A stretch of DNA of 51,648 nucleotides from CAZESS01 sp964414415 (GCA_964414415.1 CAYPWJ010000009.1:1-51648); one strand, 5' to 3'. Shown: positions 23,672 to 31,830, counted from the stretch's first letter. The notes: generated by a model not told the origin, from the letters alone. Numbers and translations: made by a program.

Positions 23672-24655
23672 TCACTCTAAATAGGTATGGTAGTCATAAA
23701 ACAATCCCTCCCAGTCATCGCGGGTCATGCCCTCGTGCAGCATCCGCTCGCGGAGCAGCCGTCGCTGGTAGGAGGCCTCCCCGGCGGTGATCACCGCTGC
23801 GCGATGCACAGCGGCGAGCGGATACGGGTAGCCGAGCGTGACGACGTCGTCCGACAGCGCAGCGAGCTGCCGAAGCACCTGTCTCCTCGCTTCATCCAGC
23901 GGGTTGACATCGACGCGGAAGGCATACGGGGCGGCGGGATGCAGCTTCGCGATGTAGATGCCTCGCTCCTCTGAAAGCGGATAGAGCCACCGCTGCCCGG
24001 GCATCGCCGCGTTGCCCTGCCGTTTCACCCGGTACAGCAGCGGAACACCACCGGCTGCGAGGTCACTCCGCTTGGAGACCGCCGCGAGATGCACGCCGTG
24101 CCTGGCGGCCATCCTGCAGGCCTCATCTATGACGGGTTGCAGCCATCGATGGCCGTGCAGCGCGCCGTCAAGCAGGCACAGGTCACCCGGATTGAGCTGC
24201 CTGAGCATGTCGCAGGCCAGCGCCTGCTCCTGCAGGTCGCGCATCGCCCCTGCGGCCTCCTCCATCGTCTCCGGCATCGACGGGGCTGGTGCATCGAATA
24301 GCTCCCGGTATGCGTCGCTGAATACATCCGCCGCTGTCTCCTTGGAGAGCACCGTCGGCTGCATGGCCGATGCCTTCGTGTGCTGCACGTCGTCCTCGTC
24401 GGCGACGACGGCAGCCGCGCGGCTCACCGTAACTGCAAAGGAGAGGCCGTCGAGTGCCCGGATGGAGCTCCCGTCGACAGCCGCGACCGTCGCGACGGAC
24501 GTCGGCGCGAGCCCGGTGAAACAGTCCGACGAGAGATCAACGGTGCACGATGCAGTGCCGAGGTCAACCGTCGCCTCACCGGAAAAGCTGTCGCTCTCCT
24601 CGAGGATGTGTCGCATCGTGGCGAGCGCCTGCCGGAGCGCCTGCCGTTCCATCAT
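23672..24655 (-). CDS. nurA: NurA 5'-3' nuclease
   Basis: A 327-residue nuclease of the NurA family with an RNase H-like fold. Visible: ATVAAVDGSSI with the first catalytic Asp, CLLDGALHG with a second conserved Asp, and AVSKRSDLA with the conserved Lys-Ser. The C-terminal part YPYPLAAVHRAAVIT is typical of the HerA-facing region. Partner of the adjacent HerA in end resection. A small leaderless ORF (24681-24803) sits 25 bases upstream, so nurA is likely the second cistron. Confidence 0.92.
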   Translation of the reverse strand: MMERQALRQALATMRHILEESDSFSGEATVDLGTASCTVDLSSDCFTGLAPTSVATVAAVDGSSIRALDGLSFAVTVSRAAAVVADEDDVQHTKASAMQPTVLSKETAADVFSDAYRELFDAPAPSMPETMEEAAGAMRDLQEQALACDMLRQLNPGDLCLLDGALHGHRWLQPVIDEACRMAARHGVHLAAVSKRSDLAAGGVPLLYRVKRQGNAAMPGQRWLYPLSEERGIYIAKLHPAAPYAFRVDVNPLDEARRQVLRQLAALSDDVVTLGYPYPLAAVHRAAVITAGEASYQRRLLRERMLHEGMTRDDWEGLFYDYHTYLE

Positions 24656-24680
24656 GCCGAATGTAACGGAAAAAGCCTAT

Positions 24681-24803
24681 TTATGTCCTCATGTCGTATT
24701 CGACGACCACGTGGCCGTCAGGGTCGACGATGCGGCGGCGGTGGCCCTTGCCGTGAATCTGAAGGGTACTCCCAAAGGTGCTTATATGTTCCCATCCCTG
24801 CAT
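24681..24803 (-). CDS. Candidate 40-residue leaderless small protein
   Basis: An ATG at 24803 opens a 40-codon frame ending in TAA at 24681-24683. It lies about 27 bases after a strong TATA-like box on the same strand, which would put the start codon at the 5' end of the mRNA. The predicted peptide begins MQGWEHISTFGSTLQIHG, has a basic patch (KGHRRR), then IVDPDGHVVVEYDMRT; the pattern looks like two or three beta strands rather than random text. No family is recognised. If real, it heads the nurA-herA-DMT operon. The alternative is a long 5' leader for nurA. Confidence 0.5.
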   Translation of the reverse strand: MQGWEHISTFGSTLQIHGKGHRRRIVDPDGHVVVEYDMRT

Positions 24804-24823
24804 ATCCGGTAAAACCCGTCGGC

Positions 24824-24838
24824 CCTATATAAATATTG
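24824..24838 (-). promoter_or_regulatory. TATA box ahead of small ORF / nurA-herA operon
   Basis: On the minus strand the sequence reads ATATTTATATAGGGCC, a near-consensus archaeal TATA box about 27 bases before the ATG at 24803. Confidence 0.65.
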
Positions 24839-24862
24839 TTAAATATTGGTACTCTGGCGGGG

Positions 24863-25282
24863 TCAGTCGTCCAGTTGTACGCGCTTCAGGTCGTAGCCCT
24901 CGGGGCAGTCGACATCCCCGACGACCTCCAGGATGCGGTATTTTTTTTCTGTCACCCCTGGATGACATATCTCGTACAGCTCGCAGCCCACGTTGTCGCA
25001 CTGCGCTTCCGTGTAGCTCACCTCGGTGCCCTTCGTCGCGTCGCTGGGGACCGTGGTGTCGATGGGAAGCTGCTCGATCTCGACGGGGACGACGCCATCG
25101 GCGTGCAGCTCGCACTCGTGATGCTTGTCCCGCACTCTGGTGATGCGGTACCGGCGGCCCTCCTTCAGGTTGGAGCAGACAGTCTTCAGGCGGCAGCCGC
25201 GGCATTCAGAGGTCACGCCGACATAGATGAAATCGGCACCTTCATGCGCCAGTTTTTTTCCTATCAGTGTCACAAACGTCAT
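24863..25282 (-). CDS. UPF0179 cysteine-rich archaeal protein
   Basis: A 139-residue protein of the archaea-specific UPF0179 family. The N terminus MTFVTLIGKKLAHEGADFIY is typical. Six conserved cysteines occur in two groups: CRGCRLKTVC near residues 27-36 and CDNVGC..C near 95-106, suggesting a metal or Fe-S site. No function is established. The stop is 60 bases from the small ORF promoter; the start is eight bases from the end of egsA, so it is probably co-transcribed with it. Confidence 0.92.
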   Translation of the reverse strand: MTFVTLIGKKLAHEGADFIYVGVTSECRGCRLKTVCSNLKEGRRYRITRVRDKHHECELHADGVVPVEIEQLPIDTTVPSDATKGTEVSYTEAQCDNVGCELYEICHPGVTEKKYRILEVVGDVDCPEGYDLKRVQLDD

Positions 25283-25290
25283 GGTATCCC

Positions 25291-26352
25291 CTAGGCCACT
25301 CCGGTGACCTTGACGAGGTGCTCCGCCGCATCTGCAGACAGACCGTCGGCGCCCAGGATGGTATAGCGATGCGGCCGAACCTTCTGCGCCATGAGCAGGG
25401 CCTTCACGACTTCCTCCTCCGACACGCCGAGTTCCCGTGCAGTGGTCGGCGCCCCGATTTTCTTCAAGGCTTTCCGGAAGCCCTTCCAGTCGCCGCCGTG
25501 CAGATACATCATCATGACGGAGCCGACGCCGCACTGCTCGCCGTGCATCGACTTGCCTGGCGCGATGTTGTCAAGGGCATGGCTGAACATGTGCTCGGCG
25601 CCGCTCGCCGGCCTGGACGAGTTCGCGACGCTCATCGCCACTCCGGAGACGATCATTGATTTCACCGCAATCCATGAAGACTCCTCGATGCCCGGCTTGA
25701 TGTACTCCGCGTTTTCCATCAACAGCGTCGCGGCCGTCTCGGCCAGCGCGACGGCGAATGAGCTGTAGTACTCCCGCTTCAGGCGCCAGGCAAGCTGCCA
25801 GTCCATAATCGAGGTGAGATTGGACATTACGTCGGCGCAGCCCGACGCAAGCATCCGGTAGGGAGCCTTGGAGATGATAGCCGTGTCGGCGAGCACCGCG
25901 ACCGGCGAGCGCGCCTGCTTTGACACCGAGCCCTCCTTTTCCTTGATGGATGCCCGGGGTGACGCGATGCCGTCGTGCGATGCAGCTGTCGGCACGCTGA
26001 CGAACGGTACACCGTAGTTGAATGAGGCGAGCTTTGCGATGTCGATGACGGTGCCGCCGCCGACGGCGATGAGCGACTCGATGCCCCACTTGGTGGCGTG
26101 CTGCTCCACCAGGTGTATCTCGTCCATGGTGGCCTGCTCGACGACGACGTCGTCCACCGTGTAGTCGTGGTCCTGAAGGATGTTGATGATCGTGTCGCCG
26201 GCGAGCTCCTTGGTCGTCTCGTCGTGCACCACGAGCGGATGGGTCCCCAGGTTGACCTTCTCGCAGAGGTCGATGATTTCCTCGATGACGTTGTGACCGG
26301 CGATGACGTCCCGGGGAAACTCCATCAGCTTCGATTTTTTGAAAGGCATCAT
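25291..26352 (-). CDS. egsA: sn-Glycerol-1-phosphate dehydrogenase
   Basis: A 353-residue NAD(P)H enzyme that reduces dihydroxyacetone phosphate to sn-glycerol-1-phosphate, the backbone of archaeal ether lipids. Visible: GGGTVIDIAKLAS (nucleotide binding), VPTAASHDGIASPRAS with the zinc-binding Asp, and the zinc-binding histidines in AEHMFSHAL and KSMHGEQCGVG. Family length 340-355. I placed the start at the ATG pair 26352/26349, which lies about 25 bases after a CCTATATGCC TATA-like box; a longer upstream frame exists but is not supported. Confidence 0.96.
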   Translation of the reverse strand: MMPFKKSKLMEFPRDVIAGHNVIEEIIDLCEKVNLGTHPLVVHDETTKELAGDTIINILQDHDYTVDDVVVEQATMDEIHLVEQHATKWGIESLIAVGGGTVIDIAKLASFNYGVPFVSVPTAASHDGIASPRASIKEKEGSVSKQARSPVAVLADTAIISKAPYRMLASGCADVMSNLTSIMDWQLAWRLKREYYSSFAVALAETAATLLMENAEYIKPGIEESSWIAVKSMIVSGVAMSVANSSRPASGAEHMFSHALDNIAPGKSMHGEQCGVGSVMMMYLHGGDWKGFRKALKKIGAPTTARELGVSEEEVVKALLMAQKVRPHRYTILGADGLSADAAEHLVKVTGVA

Positions 26353-26487
26353 ACCAGCAATGCCACAGGGGCATATAGGTTTTTGCCATTCGTGCGCTCC
26401 GGAGATATTGCACTGTGACGGCGGCCTGTGCATAAATGGGGTATGCCACAGCCTGCGTGCCGCTTTCCCTGACAGGCGGTGAAAAGA

Positions 26488-26496
26488 TTTTATATA
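26488..26496 (+). promoter_or_regulatory. TATA box for the S19e-to-FtsY operon
   Basis: TTTTATATA centred about 29 bases before the ATG of S19e at 26521. It is the only clear promoter before the eight-gene plus-strand run. Confidence 0.7.
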
Positions 26497-26520
26497 CCTT
26501 CCGCATTGGGCGATGAGAAA

Positions 26521-26937
26521 ATGACGACTGCATATGACGTTCAAGCAGATGAGCTCATCGCGTCGCTCTCGCGGAAGCTGCAAAGCGACTACGACATCGA
26601 GCCGCCCCAGTGGGCTGCCTGGGTAAAGACCGGCGTGCATCGGGAGCGACAGCCCGACGACCCGGATTGGTGGTATACGCGCATCGCCGCCATCCTCCGC
26701 AAGGTCTACATGCAGGGACCCATCGGGACGGAGCGGCTCCGCAGCTTTTACGGCGGGAAGCGCGACCGCGACACCAAGCCACATAAAAGCCGGAAGGGCA
26801 GCGGCTCGATCATCCGGACATGCCTGCAGCAGCTCGAGGGCGCCGGCCTCGTCTCAACGGTGAAGGGCGAGGGGCGCGTCATCACGCCCGAGGGACGGTC
26901 GTTCGTCGACAACGTCGCCAACGACATCGCGGCATAA
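26521..26937 (+). CDS. rps19e: 30S ribosomal protein S19e
   Basis: A 138-residue small-subunit protein needed for late 18S/16S maturation. Visible: YDVQADELIASLSRKL, PPQWAAWVKTGVHRERQP, WWYTRIAAILRKVYMQGPIG, FYGGKRDRDTKP and IIRTCLQQLEGAGLV. It starts the operon; the ATG is chosen from homology and promoter spacing. Confidence 0.97.
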   Translation: MTTAYDVQADELIASLSRKLQSDYDIEPPQWAAWVKTGVHRERQPDDPDWWYTRIAAILRKVYMQGPIGTERLRSFYGGKRDRDTKPHKSRKGSGSIIRTCLQQLEGAGLVSTVKGEGRVITPEGRSFVDNVANDIAA

Positions 26938-26969
26938 TAAACCTTAAATAAAATAAGGTGTGTGAAAGT

Positions 26970-27278
26970 ATGGATGACGCAGAGGATATCAAGCGACGCA
27001 TGATGAAGGAAATGCAGCAGAAGCAGCAGGAGGAGCAGGAGGAATACGTGCAGGCGCAGAAAAAGGCGCTGCTTCGCCAGATTCTCACGCCGAAGGCCCG
27101 GGAGCGGCTCGGGCGCATCCGCATCGCGCAGCCGCAGCGGGCGGAAAAAATGGAGAATCAGCTCATCCGTCTCTATCAGCTGGGACGCATTCAGGAGAAG
27201 CTTGACGACGAGCAGTTTCAAGAGGTCATCAAACAACTGACGCCGAAAAAGCGAGATATAACTATACGGAGGAAATGA
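26970..27278 (+). CDS. PDCD5-like DNA-binding protein
   Basis: A 102-residue highly charged helical protein of the PDCD5/TFAR19 family. Visible: a Glu/Gln-rich N-terminal helix (MQQKQQEEQEEYVQAQ), LLRQILTPKARERLGRIR, and the conserved VENQLIRL-like MENQLIRLYQLGRI. Archaeal members bind DNA weakly; physiological role unclear. The ATG at 26970 is taken; a GTG at 26958 is possible. The stop overlaps the L39e start by one base. Confidence 0.94.
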   Translation: MDDAEDIKRRMMKEMQQKQQEEQEEYVQAQKKALLRQILTPKARERLGRIRIAQPQRAEKMENQLIRLYQLGRIQEKLDDEQFQEVIKQLTPKKRDITIRRK

Positions 27279-27433
27279 TGTCACGAAACAAGTCTCTGGG
27301 GAAAAAGAAACGCCTGAACAAGGCGACCAAGCAGAACAGGCGCGTTCCCGCCTGGATTATCATGAAGACCAACCGGCGGTTCCTGCGCCACCCCAAGCGC
27401 CGCAACTGGCGCCGCAGCAATCTCAAGAAATAA
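27278..27433 (+). CDS. rpl39e: 50S ribosomal protein L39e
   Basis: A 51-residue basic protein lining the nascent-chain exit tunnel. The frame starts at ATG 27278, overlapping the last base of the PDCD5 stop (ATGATG with GGAGG just upstream), and encodes MSRNKSLGKKKRLNKATKQN followed by RRVPAWIIMKTNRRF and ends RRSNLKK. Length and composition are exactly those of the family. Confidence 0.97.
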   Translation: MSRNKSLGKKKRLNKATKQNRRVPAWIIMKTNRRFLRHPKRRNWRRSNLKK

Positions 27434-27445
27434 AACGGTGATGAA

Positions 27446-28093
27446 ATGCCAGAAGAACAGATTTACACCATTCCATTGATGCGGGTAAAGTCACTGCCGC
27501 GACCCCGCCGCACCAACCGGGCAGTGAAGGAGATACGCCGCTTTTTGGCGAAGCACATGAAGAGCGACGAGGTACGCCTGGACGCCAGCCTGAACGAGGT
27601 CATCTGGAGCCGCGGCAGGGGCAACATTCCCGGCCGCATCAGGGTGAAGGGCGTCAAGGGCGACGACGGCGTCGTCTGGGCGTATGCCCCTGAGGCGGAG
27701 GTCGTCGAGCGCGGCGAAGTGGAAGAACCAGAAGAAACAGCAGCGGTGGAGGAGGAAACGGTTGAAGAAGCACCAGAGGAGATGCCGGAGGAGACTCCCG
27801 TTGAGGAACCCTCCGAGGTGGAGGAGGTAGCGGAAGAACCCTCCCCCGAACTGCCCGAGGAGCCAGCAAAAGAAGAAGCAACCGAGGAGCCGCGAAAGGA
27901 ACCTGAACAGGAGGCGGCCGTCGAGAAACCCATCGAAGAAGAAACGGCATCGCCTGGAACAGAGGAGGACACTTCAAAAGAGATGGCAGAGGAGCCCGCT
28001 GAGGAGGCACCTGAGGCGGAGGGCAAAGCACCCGAGGTGGAGGAAGCGGAAGAAACAGGCGACGAGGCGGAGCAGGAGAAGGAGGCGGCGTAG
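27446..28093 (+). CDS. rpl31e: 50S ribosomal protein L31e with long acidic C-terminal tail
   Basis: Residues 1-90 are a full L31e: IYTIPLMRVKSLPRPRRTNR, AVKEIRRFLAKHMKS and LNEVIWSRGRGNIPGRIRVK. L31e sits at the tunnel exit, near where signal recognition particle and chaperones dock. After residue 90 comes about 125 residues made almost only of Glu, Ala, Pro, Val and Thr (pieces such as PEETAAVEEETVEEAPEE), with no predicted fold. Total 215 residues against 80-95 normally. The tail stays in frame to a clean stop, with strong Glu codon bias, so it is not a frameshift artefact. Confidence 0.95.
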   Translation: MPEEQIYTIPLMRVKSLPRPRRTNRAVKEIRRFLAKHMKSDEVRLDASLNEVIWSRGRGNIPGRIRVKGVKGDDGVVWAYAPEAEVVERGEVEEPEETAAVEEETVEEAPEEMPEETPVEEPSEVEEVAEEPSPELPEEPAKEEATEEPRKEPEQEAAVEKPIEEETASPGTEEDTSKEMAEEPAEEAPEAEGKAPEVEEAEETGDEAEQEKEAA

Positions 28094-28097
28094 CGTC

Positions 28098-28775
28098 GTG
28101 ACCATGCTGCAACGGCTGGATTTTAACAACAATCCCTACCTCGGCGTATACTGCAAGGCAAACGACGACGTCGCGTTTATCGACCCATTCCTTGGCAAAA
28201 AAAACAGAGAGCGGGTGGCGGCATCGCTGGAGGTGGACGTCGCCACACTGGCCATCGGTGGCAGCCCCATCACCGGCTCGCTGCTCGCCATGAACTCCCG
28301 CGGCGCGGTCGTCACCGATTTCATCACAGACAGCGAGCTGGAGGCGCTGCAGCAGCAGTTCGATGGCAACGTCCTCGTCATGGAGGACAAGTTCAACGCC
28401 GCCGGCAACAACGTCCTCGTCAACGACACCGGCGCCCTCGTCCACCCCATGCTTGAGGACGGCACGATAAATGATATAAAGGGCGTGCTGGATGTCGAGG
28501 TACAGCGCGGCACCATCTCGTCGATAAAGACCGTTGGGATGGTCGCCGTCGCGACCAACAAAGGCCTCCTGTGCCATCCAAAGGTGGCCGACGAGGAAAA
28601 AGAGCAGCTCGAGGCGCTCTTCGACGTCAGCGTCGACATCGGCACCGTCAACCATGGCGTCCCCTACGTGGGAGCGGGCATCGTGGCGAACCGCAACGGC
28701 GCGGTGATGGGCACCGCGACGACGGGCATCGAGATGGGCAGGATAGAGGAAGCATTACATTTAGCAGGTGACTGA
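28098..28775 (+). CDS. eif6: Translation initiation/anti-association factor aIF6
   Basis: A 225-residue protein that binds L14e-side of the 50S subunit and blocks joining with 30S. Visible: LDFNNNPYLGVYCKANDDVAF, TLAIGGSPITGSLLAMNSRG, NAAGNNVLVNDTGALVHP and TVGMVAVATNKGLLCHP, which are the repeated pentein units. GGAGG at 28081 lies 12 bases before the GTG at 28098; ATG 28104 (MLQRLDF) is an equally good N terminus. Confidence 0.97.
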   Translation: MTMLQRLDFNNNPYLGVYCKANDDVAFIDPFLGKKNRERVAASLEVDVATLAIGGSPITGSLLAMNSRGAVVTDFITDSELEALQQQFDGNVLVMEDKFNAAGNNVLVNDTGALVHPMLEDGTINDIKGVLDVEVQRGTISSIKTVGMVAVATNKGLLCHPKVADEEKEQLEALFDVSVDIGTVNHGVPYVGAGIVANRNGAVMGTATTGIEMGRIEEALHLAGD

Positions 28776-28776
28776 A

Positions 28777-29010
28777 ATGGCAAACGCATACCGTGTTGAA
28801 GGAACCTTCTACATGAAAAACACATGGCAGCCCTTCAAGAAAGAGGTTGTCAGCGAGGACGAGGAGAGCGCGACGGAGAAGGTGCTCTCCCTCATCGGCA
28901 GCAACCATCGAGTCAAGCGAAAGAACGTTCGCATCGACACCGTGACGGAACTGTCGGCTGAAGACGTGGAAAACCTCGCCGTCAGATATCAGCTTGAACG
29001 TGAAAGGTGA
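28777..29010 (+). CDS. rplX: 50S ribosomal protein L18Ae (LX)
   Basis: A 77-residue archaeal LX protein. Visible: AYRVEGTFYMKNTWQPFKKEV, ATEKVLSLIGSNHRVKRKNV and a C-terminal helix. It directly follows aIF6 as in most euryarchaeal genomes. Confidence 0.94.
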   Translation: MANAYRVEGTFYMKNTWQPFKKEVVSEDEESATEKVLSLIGSNHRVKRKNVRIDTVTELSAEDVENLAVRYQLERER

Positions 29011-29015
29011 AACCA

Positions 29016-29426
29016 ATGGAAGCAGGAAATAGACAGCAAAACGACATGTATCGCATGCAGGAATACCAGGAACAGATGAACGCCCTCTACCAGCAGGTAC
29101 AGGTCATCGACGAGTTCATCGGTGAATGCCAGCAGGCACAGGACGCGCTCAAGGAGATAGCCGAGAGCGACGAGGGTGAGCAGATGCTTGTCCCGCTGGG
29201 CGGCAACGTCTTCATGCGCGCCACGATCGCCGACACCGAGCAGGTGCTCACAGGCGTCGGCAGCGACGTGGTCACCGAGAAATCAGTCAGTCCGGCCGCT
29301 GATTTCCTGGGTGAGCGCATCGAGGAGCTCCGGGAGCGGGAGGAAAAGCTCATCGAGGCGTCGCAGGACATCAAAGCCCGCGTGCAGAAACTGCAACAGC
29401 GGTTGCAGGGCCAGGGCAGCGATTGA
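29016..29426 (+). CDS. pfdA: Prefoldin alpha subunit
   Basis: A 136-residue chaperone subunit. N- and C-terminal coiled-coil helices flank a short beta region (MLVPLGGNVFMRATI). DVVTEKSVSPAADFLGERIEEL is the conserved second helix start. Six-subunit prefoldin hands unfolded proteins to the thermosome. Placed, as is common, between LX and ftsY. Confidence 0.95.
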   Translation: MEAGNRQQNDMYRMQEYQEQMNALYQQVQVIDEFIGECQQAQDALKEIAESDEGEQMLVPLGGNVFMRATIADTEQVLTGVGSDVVTEKSVSPAADFLGERIEELREREEKLIEASQDIKARVQKLQQRLQGQGSD

Positions 29427-29427
29427 G

Positions 29428-30447
29428 ATGTTCGATTTTCTGAAAAAGAAATTCAAAAAGTTTGAGGACGCACTCGAGCAGGAAGTCGAGGAGGCCGAGG
29501 TAGCGGAGGAGGCCGAGCGCGACCGCCGGGTCGAGGAAAAAGTAGAAAGCGAGCTGGAAAAGCAGCTTGAGCTGGAGAAACAGCTGGGCGAGGGTACACC
29601 AGGCAGCGGCAAAAAGCTCCCGATGAGCGAAAAAAAACTGGATGAGCTACTCTGGGAGCTCGAGGTGGGGCTGCTGGAGGCCGACGTCGCGCTGCCCGTA
29701 GTCGAGGACATTAAGAAGACCGTGAAGCGGCAGCTGCCCGCCATGGCCCGCAGGCAGCCTGGTGAGGCGGTCCGGGCGACGCTGAAGAAGGCCATCGCCA
29801 ATATTCTGTCGTCGTCGGATGAAGACTTCTGGACGTTCATCGAGGAAAGCGACAAGCCCGTGGTGTTGATGTTTGTGGGTGTCAACGGCACCGGCAAGAC
29901 CACGAGCATCGCCAAGATGGTGCATCAGCTACAGGAACGAGGATACACAGCCGTCATGGGCGCCTGTGACACCTTCAGGGCGGGCGCCATCGAGCAGCTG
30001 CAGCAGCATGCCGACAACCTCAACGTGAAGCTAATAAAACACGACATCGGCAGCGATCCTGCAGCCGTGGCATACGACGCCATCCAGCATGCGAAGGCTG
30101 CCTACAAGGACGTCGTTCTGCTGGACACGGCAGGGCGCATGCAGACCAACGTCAACCTTATGGACGAGATGAAAAAGATACGGCGGGTGGCGGAACCCGA
30201 CAGGATCATTTTTGTCGGCGATGCACTCACCGGTAACGATGCCGTGGAGCAGGCGAAACGCTTCGACCAGGTGGTGCCCATCGACGGTATCATCCTCAAC
30301 AAGGTGGACGCCGACGCGAAGGGCGGCGCCGCGCTGTCCATCGCCTACACCATCGGGAAACCACTGCTGTTCATCGGCAACGGGCAGGAGTACGACGACC
30401 AGATTATCTTCACCCCGGAGTGGATGCTCAAGCGGCTGTTCGACTAG
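29428..30447 (+). CDS. ftsY: Signal recognition particle receptor FtsY
   Basis: A 339-residue SRP GTPase. An acidic N-terminal region (about 1-60, rich in Glu) precedes the helical N domain and the GTPase: G1 GVNGTGKTTS, DTFRAGAIEQL, G3 DTAGRMQTN, G4 ILNKVDADAKGGAA and the closing FIGNGQEYDDQIIF. It receives ribosome-SRP complexes at the membrane. Its TAG stop overlaps the convergent ubiX stop in a shared CTAG (30444-30447). Confidence 0.97.
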   Translation: MFDFLKKKFKKFEDALEQEVEEAEVAEEAERDRRVEEKVESELEKQLELEKQLGEGTPGSGKKLPMSEKKLDELLWELEVGLLEADVALPVVEDIKKTVKRQLPAMARRQPGEAVRATLKKAIANILSSSDEDFWTFIEESDKPVVLMFVGVNGTGKTTSIAKMVHQLQERGYTAVMGACDTFRAGAIEQLQQHADNLNVKLIKHDIGSDPAAVAYDAIQHAKAAYKDVVLLDTAGRMQTNVNLMDEMKKIRRVAEPDRIIFVGDALTGNDAVEQAKRFDQVVPIDGIILNKVDADAKGGAALSIAYTIGKPLLFIGNGQEYDDQIIFTPEWMLKRLFD

Positions 30448-30998
30448 CCCCAGCGCTCGAAGAGCTCGTGCTCGATGTCGAGCTGGTCCAGTATTTTTCC
30501 AACCACGTGGTCGACGAGGTCGTCAATGGTTTCCGGCAGATGATAAAATCCAGGCATCGCCGGCAGGACGGTGGCACCGTTCTGCCGCACCGTGGCCATG
30601 TTCTGCAGGCTGACGAGGTCGAGGGGCGTTTCCCGAGGCACCACAACCAGAGGGCGGTCTTCCTTGAGGGTGACCATCGCCATCCGGGTGATGACGTTGC
30701 TGGCGTATCCATGAGCGATGCCGGCGAGTGTCTTCAGGCTGCAGGGTGCGATGGCTGCTGCGTCGAAGCGAGTGGAGCCGCTCGCCACGCTGGCGGCGAT
30801 GTCGTCCACTGCGATGTGCTCGTCGGCCATGGCCGCCAAGTCGTCAACGGCATAGTTGGTTTCATGTGACAGAATCGTCCGGGCACTCTCCGACACGACG
30901 AGATGAACGGTGGTGTCCGTCCGGCTGAGCTCCTCAAGCGTCCGGATGCCATAGATGACGCCGGAGGCACCGGTGATGGCCAGCACGACGCGTTGCAT
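30444..30998 (-). CDS. ubiX: UbiX-type flavin prenyltransferase
   Basis: A 184-residue enzyme that links dimethylallyl phosphate to FMN to make prenyl-FMN, the cofactor for UbiD-type decarboxylases. Visible: VVLAITGASGVIYG, VSESARTIL, FDAAAIAPCSLKTLAGIAHG and VVVPRETPLD. Its partner UbiD is not in this window. Start by ATG with the standard MQRVVLAITGASG. Confidence 0.95.
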   Translation of the reverse strand: MQRVVLAITGASGVIYGIRTLEELSRTDTTVHLVVSESARTILSHETNYAVDDLAAMADEHIAVDDIAASVASGSTRFDAAAIAPCSLKTLAGIAHGYASNVITRMAMVTLKEDRPLVVVPRETPLDLVSLQNMATVRQNGATVLPAMPGFYHLPETIDDLVDHVVGKILDQLDIEHELFERWG

Positions 30999-31038
30999 GT
31001 ATCTACAATAGCCACGCCTACATAGCTTTATCGACCTG

Positions 31039-31830
31039 CTATTGCTCGTAGATCTGCTCGAGTGCCTGCAGCACGCTCCGCCGGATGTTTTCCTGGGTGA
31101 ATTCCTCGAGGTGGCCGGATACTCTGGCGATGGGAACGCCTCGCTCTTCAAGGAAGCGAAGGGCCGGCAGCGTCTTTGTCTTGAATTCCTGCAGCCGGGA
31201 GCGTATCTTCTCCTCCGTGTCGTCGGAGCGCTGCACCACCGCGGCGCCGCATTTCGTGCAGCGGCCGTCGTCGGGCGGCCTGTAGTCGAGGTGGTAGACT
31301 GCTCCGCAGTCAGTACAGATCCGCCGCCTGGTGGTCCGCTCGATGATTTTTTCGTCGGTGTTGGTCACCCAGAGGATGAAGTCTATGGCCGTATCCTGCT
31401 CGTCGACCAAGTCGAGCATGAAGCGAGCCTGGTCCACGGTCCGGGGGTATCCGTCCAGTGCCTGGCCCCGGTAGTCACGCTCAGCGAACGCCTCCCTGAA
31501 CAGCTCGTTGGTGATGCGGTCGGGGACGTAGCGGCCGCGTTCGACGAAGTACGTGGCCTTCAGGCCGAGGATGACCTCGGTGTCGTCTGTCCCGAGTGCA
31601 TCCATGATGTCTTCGTCGGAAACAAACCGGCCGGCGTCGTCGTCCCAGAACTGCTCAAGGGAGCCGTCGTAGCTGTGGGCGTCGAAGGCGCCCAGGTAGC
31701 TGCGGAACATGTTGCCCGTGGAGAGCTGCTCGAGATCGTATTCCTCCACGAGGACGTCGATGCGCGGCTGCTTGCCAGCGCCGCTTTTCCCGGTGACGAT
31801 GACGTTGGTGAGGCTGTCGGGGAGAGACAT
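31039..31830 (-). CDS. Adenylate-kinase-like NMP kinase with zinc lid and altered P-loop
   Basis: A 263-residue kinase of the adenylate kinase fold. Mid-protein GYPRTVDQARFML is the NMP-binding signature (DGYPRTxxQA), and the LID holds a Cys4 zinc site (CTDCGAVYH and CTKCGAAV). TTRRRICTD supplies lid arginines. The P-loop reads TGKSGAGKQPR where adenylate kinases have GxPGxGKGT; the Thr/Ser after the invariant Lys is replaced. An insertion of about 35 residues (YLGAFDAHSYDGSLEQFWDD) separates the P-loop region from the NMP site. Start MSLPDSLTN at 31830 puts the P-loop 12 residues in. Activity as AMP kinase is probable but not certain. Confidence 0.8.
   Translation of the reverse strand: MSLPDSLTNVIVTGKSGAGKQPRIDVLVEEYDLEQLSTGNMFRSYLGAFDAHSYDGSLEQFWDDDAGRFVSDEDIMDALGTDDTEVILGLKATYFVERGRYVPDRITNELFREAFAERDYRGQALDGYPRTVDQARFMLDLVDEQDTAIDFILWVTNTDEKIIERTTRRRICTDCGAVYHLDYRPPDDGRCTKCGAAVVQRSDDTEEKIRSRLQEFKTKTLPALRFLEERGVPIARVSGHLEEFTQENIRRSVLQALEQIYEQ

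Noticed and set aside
27654..28655. 333-codon minus-strand frame opposite L31e tail and aIF6
   Set aside because: Antisense of Glu codons gives an artificial Pro/Leu/Arg-rich text; both plus-strand genes are certain.
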